DNA of 64,000 bases from Zymoseptoria tritici IPO323. Taxonomy: Eukaryota > Ascomycota > Dothideomycetes > Mycosphaerellales > Mycosphaerellaceae. Under the pieces are notes generated by a model. That model worked only from the letters and a program-made list of their open reading frames with translations. It was not told where the DNA came from and did not search any database. Both the position numbers and the translations under genes were made by a program. The stretch is from NCBI RefSeq assembly GCF_000219625.1, contig NC_018210.1, positions 1,240,001-1,304,000 of the forward strand, given 5' to 3'. Each line of letters begins with the position of its first letter. Position 1 is the stretch's first letter. Of this stretch, positions 62,801 through 64,000 are shown piece by piece.

Positions 62801-64000
62801 CCCAGATCTTGTCGACGGTGTAGCCGGCGTGCATGGCATTGGCCAGGGCGAACATGCGCTGGTCGGATGGCGTTTGCAGCTCGGTGTCGATGTCGATGGA
62901 CATGAGGGCGGGAGTGTCGTTGAAGCCTAGGTTGCCTGGATCCACTGATCGGATAGCCTTCTGGATTGCTTCCTCAAACGTTCGACCAATGGCCATGACT
63001 TCGCCAACACTCTTCATGGAGGATCCGAGGAGAGTCGACACACGTGTAAACTTTTTCAGATCCCAGCGAGGAATCTTGACCACAACGTAATCGAGCGAAG
63101 GCTCGAAGCATGCGCAGGTGACCTTGGTGACTGTATTCTTGATATCGTTGAGGGCAATGTTGAGACCCAGCTTGGCCGCAACGAAGGCAAGCGGATAGCC
63201 AGTAGCCTTCGATGCCAGTGCGGACGATCGAGAAAGACGTGCGTTGACCTCGATAATGCAGTACTCCCTGCTGTCTGGGTTGAGGGCATACTGGATGTTG
63301 CACTCTCCAACCACACCCAAGTGTCGAATGACGCGAACAGCCGTTGTTCGGAGCATGTTGTAGTCCTCATCGGATAGGGTCTGCGATGGCGCGATAACGA
63401 TCGAGTCGCCAGTGTGGATTCCAAGAGGATCGAAGTTCTCCATGTTACACACCGTGATGCAGTTGTCGTGAGCATCGCGGACGACTTCATATTCGACCTC
63501 TTTCCAGCCCTTCATACTGCGTTCAACGAGGACCTGCGGGCTAGCGGCGAAAGCAATGTTGCAAAGATCGACAAGCTCCTTTTTGTTCGAGGCGAATCCA
63601 CTGCCCAAACCACCCAAGGCGTAGGCAGCACGAACGATGACCGGGTAGCCGATCTCCTCCACGGCCTCCAATGCTTCAGCCATATTATTGGCAGACTTCG
63701 ACTTGGCGCAAGGCGCTCCAATAGACTCCATGCTGCGGGCGAAGAGCTCACGGTCCTCGGTGGTGATGATCGTATCGATTGGAGTACCCAAAACCTTGAC
63801 TCCGAGAGACTCGAATTCATCCTTGAGCTGGATGCCGACCTGTAAAGCAGTCTGACCACCGAACGTGCAGTAGATGGCGTCTGGACGTTCGTGCTTGATG
63901 ACCTTGCGGACGAAGTCTGCGTTGACGGGGAGGAAGTAGACCTTGTCTGCCAGACCCTTCGACGTCTGGATAGTGGCGATATTCGGATTGATGAGAATCG
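59821..64000 (-). CDS. URA2: URA2 multifunctional CPSase/ATCase, 5' end outside window
   Basis: Partial gene; three exons in view (64000-62344, 62292-59934, 59877-59821), 1356 aa visible. URA2/pyrABCN makes carbamoyl phosphate from glutamine, then carbamoyl aspartate, the first steps of UMP synthesis. Visible: the synthase from the start of its first ATP-grasp half ([27 protein letters not shown]), the second half ([19 protein letters not shown]), and the MGS-like effector domain ([19 protein letters not shown]). ATCase then follows at once, with [24 protein letters not shown] and MHPLPR intact. The last exon supplies [18 protein letters not shown]. The inactive dihydroorotase-like domain normally lying between effector domain and ATCase is absent. 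The intron at 62343-62293 (51 nt) needs a GC donor (AG|GCGAGC) to restore the conserved [15 protein letters not shown] segment. The 56-nt last intron is GT-AG. Confidence 0.95.

Noticed and set aside
1..64000. tRNA, rRNA and CRISPR arrays
   Set aside because: By eye I found no B-box-like GGTTCGANNCC with a matching cloverleaf, no rRNA-like block, and no spaced direct repeats. A covariance-model scan would be needed to exclude tRNA or snoRNA genes firmly.

Overview
The window is nuclear DNA of a filamentous ascomycete (Pezizomycotina). Genes are monocistronic and widely spaced. Introns are short (mostly 51-99 nt) with GT..AG ends. The gene set is typically fungal: RAD18, NBP35, DAD3, an NRC-2/Fpk1-type kinase, CHO2, a VCX1-type exchanger, SNU13 and URA2. 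One region carries C-to-T decay of the kind left by repeat-induced point mutation (RIP). A NIS1-like secreted protein and several proteins with plant-pathogen or Dothideomycete character suggest a dothideomycete, but class and genus are inference. No tRNA, rRNA or CRISPR array was recognised.

Layout. 1.4-7.8 kb: RAD18 (+); NBP35 (-) head to head with a radical-SAM protein (+) across a 247-bp shared promoter; then an unknown coiled-coil protein (+). 9.2-20.2 kb: an MFS transporter with a very long cytosolic N-terminus (+), then DAD3, an NRC-2-like AGC kinase and a SNF2/RING ATPase, all on the minus strand. 20.2-26.5 kb: gene-free, with a degenerate 3.4-kb repeat element at about 22.34-25.75 kb. 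It holds a reading frame broken only by TAG/TAA. 26.5-29.7 kb: CHO2 (four exons). 30.9-39.7 kb: a Cys-rich single-span membrane protein, a secreted proline-rich repeat protein, a small Cys-rich protein and a Ca2+/H+ exchanger. 39.7-49.5 kb: simple repeats, an unknown prion-like Q/N/Y-rich protein (-), SNU13 (-), two small genes and 3-hydroxyisobutyrate dehydrogenase (+). 50.7-59.5 kb: a methyltransferase (-), a soluble twin-ATPase ABC protein (-), a type II Golgi-like glycosyltransferase candidate (+) and a NIS1-like secreted protein (+). 59.8-64.0 kb: the 3' two thirds of URA2 (-), running off the window.

The strongest observation is in URA2. The carbamoyl-phosphate synthase part runs into the aspartate transcarbamoylase part in one uninterrupted exon, and the inactive dihydroorotase-like domain expected between them in fungal URA2/pyrABCN proteins is missing. 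The same gene has an intron that fits only a GC-AG splice. Other items worth a look are the two small Cys-rich proteins with identical Cys/His spacing, the NIS1-like protein with an extra C-terminal domain, the ABC protein with complementary defects in its two ATPase sites, and the RIP-decayed element.

Exon boundaries were set by eye from frame continuity, splice consensus and family conservation. None was tested against transcripts.
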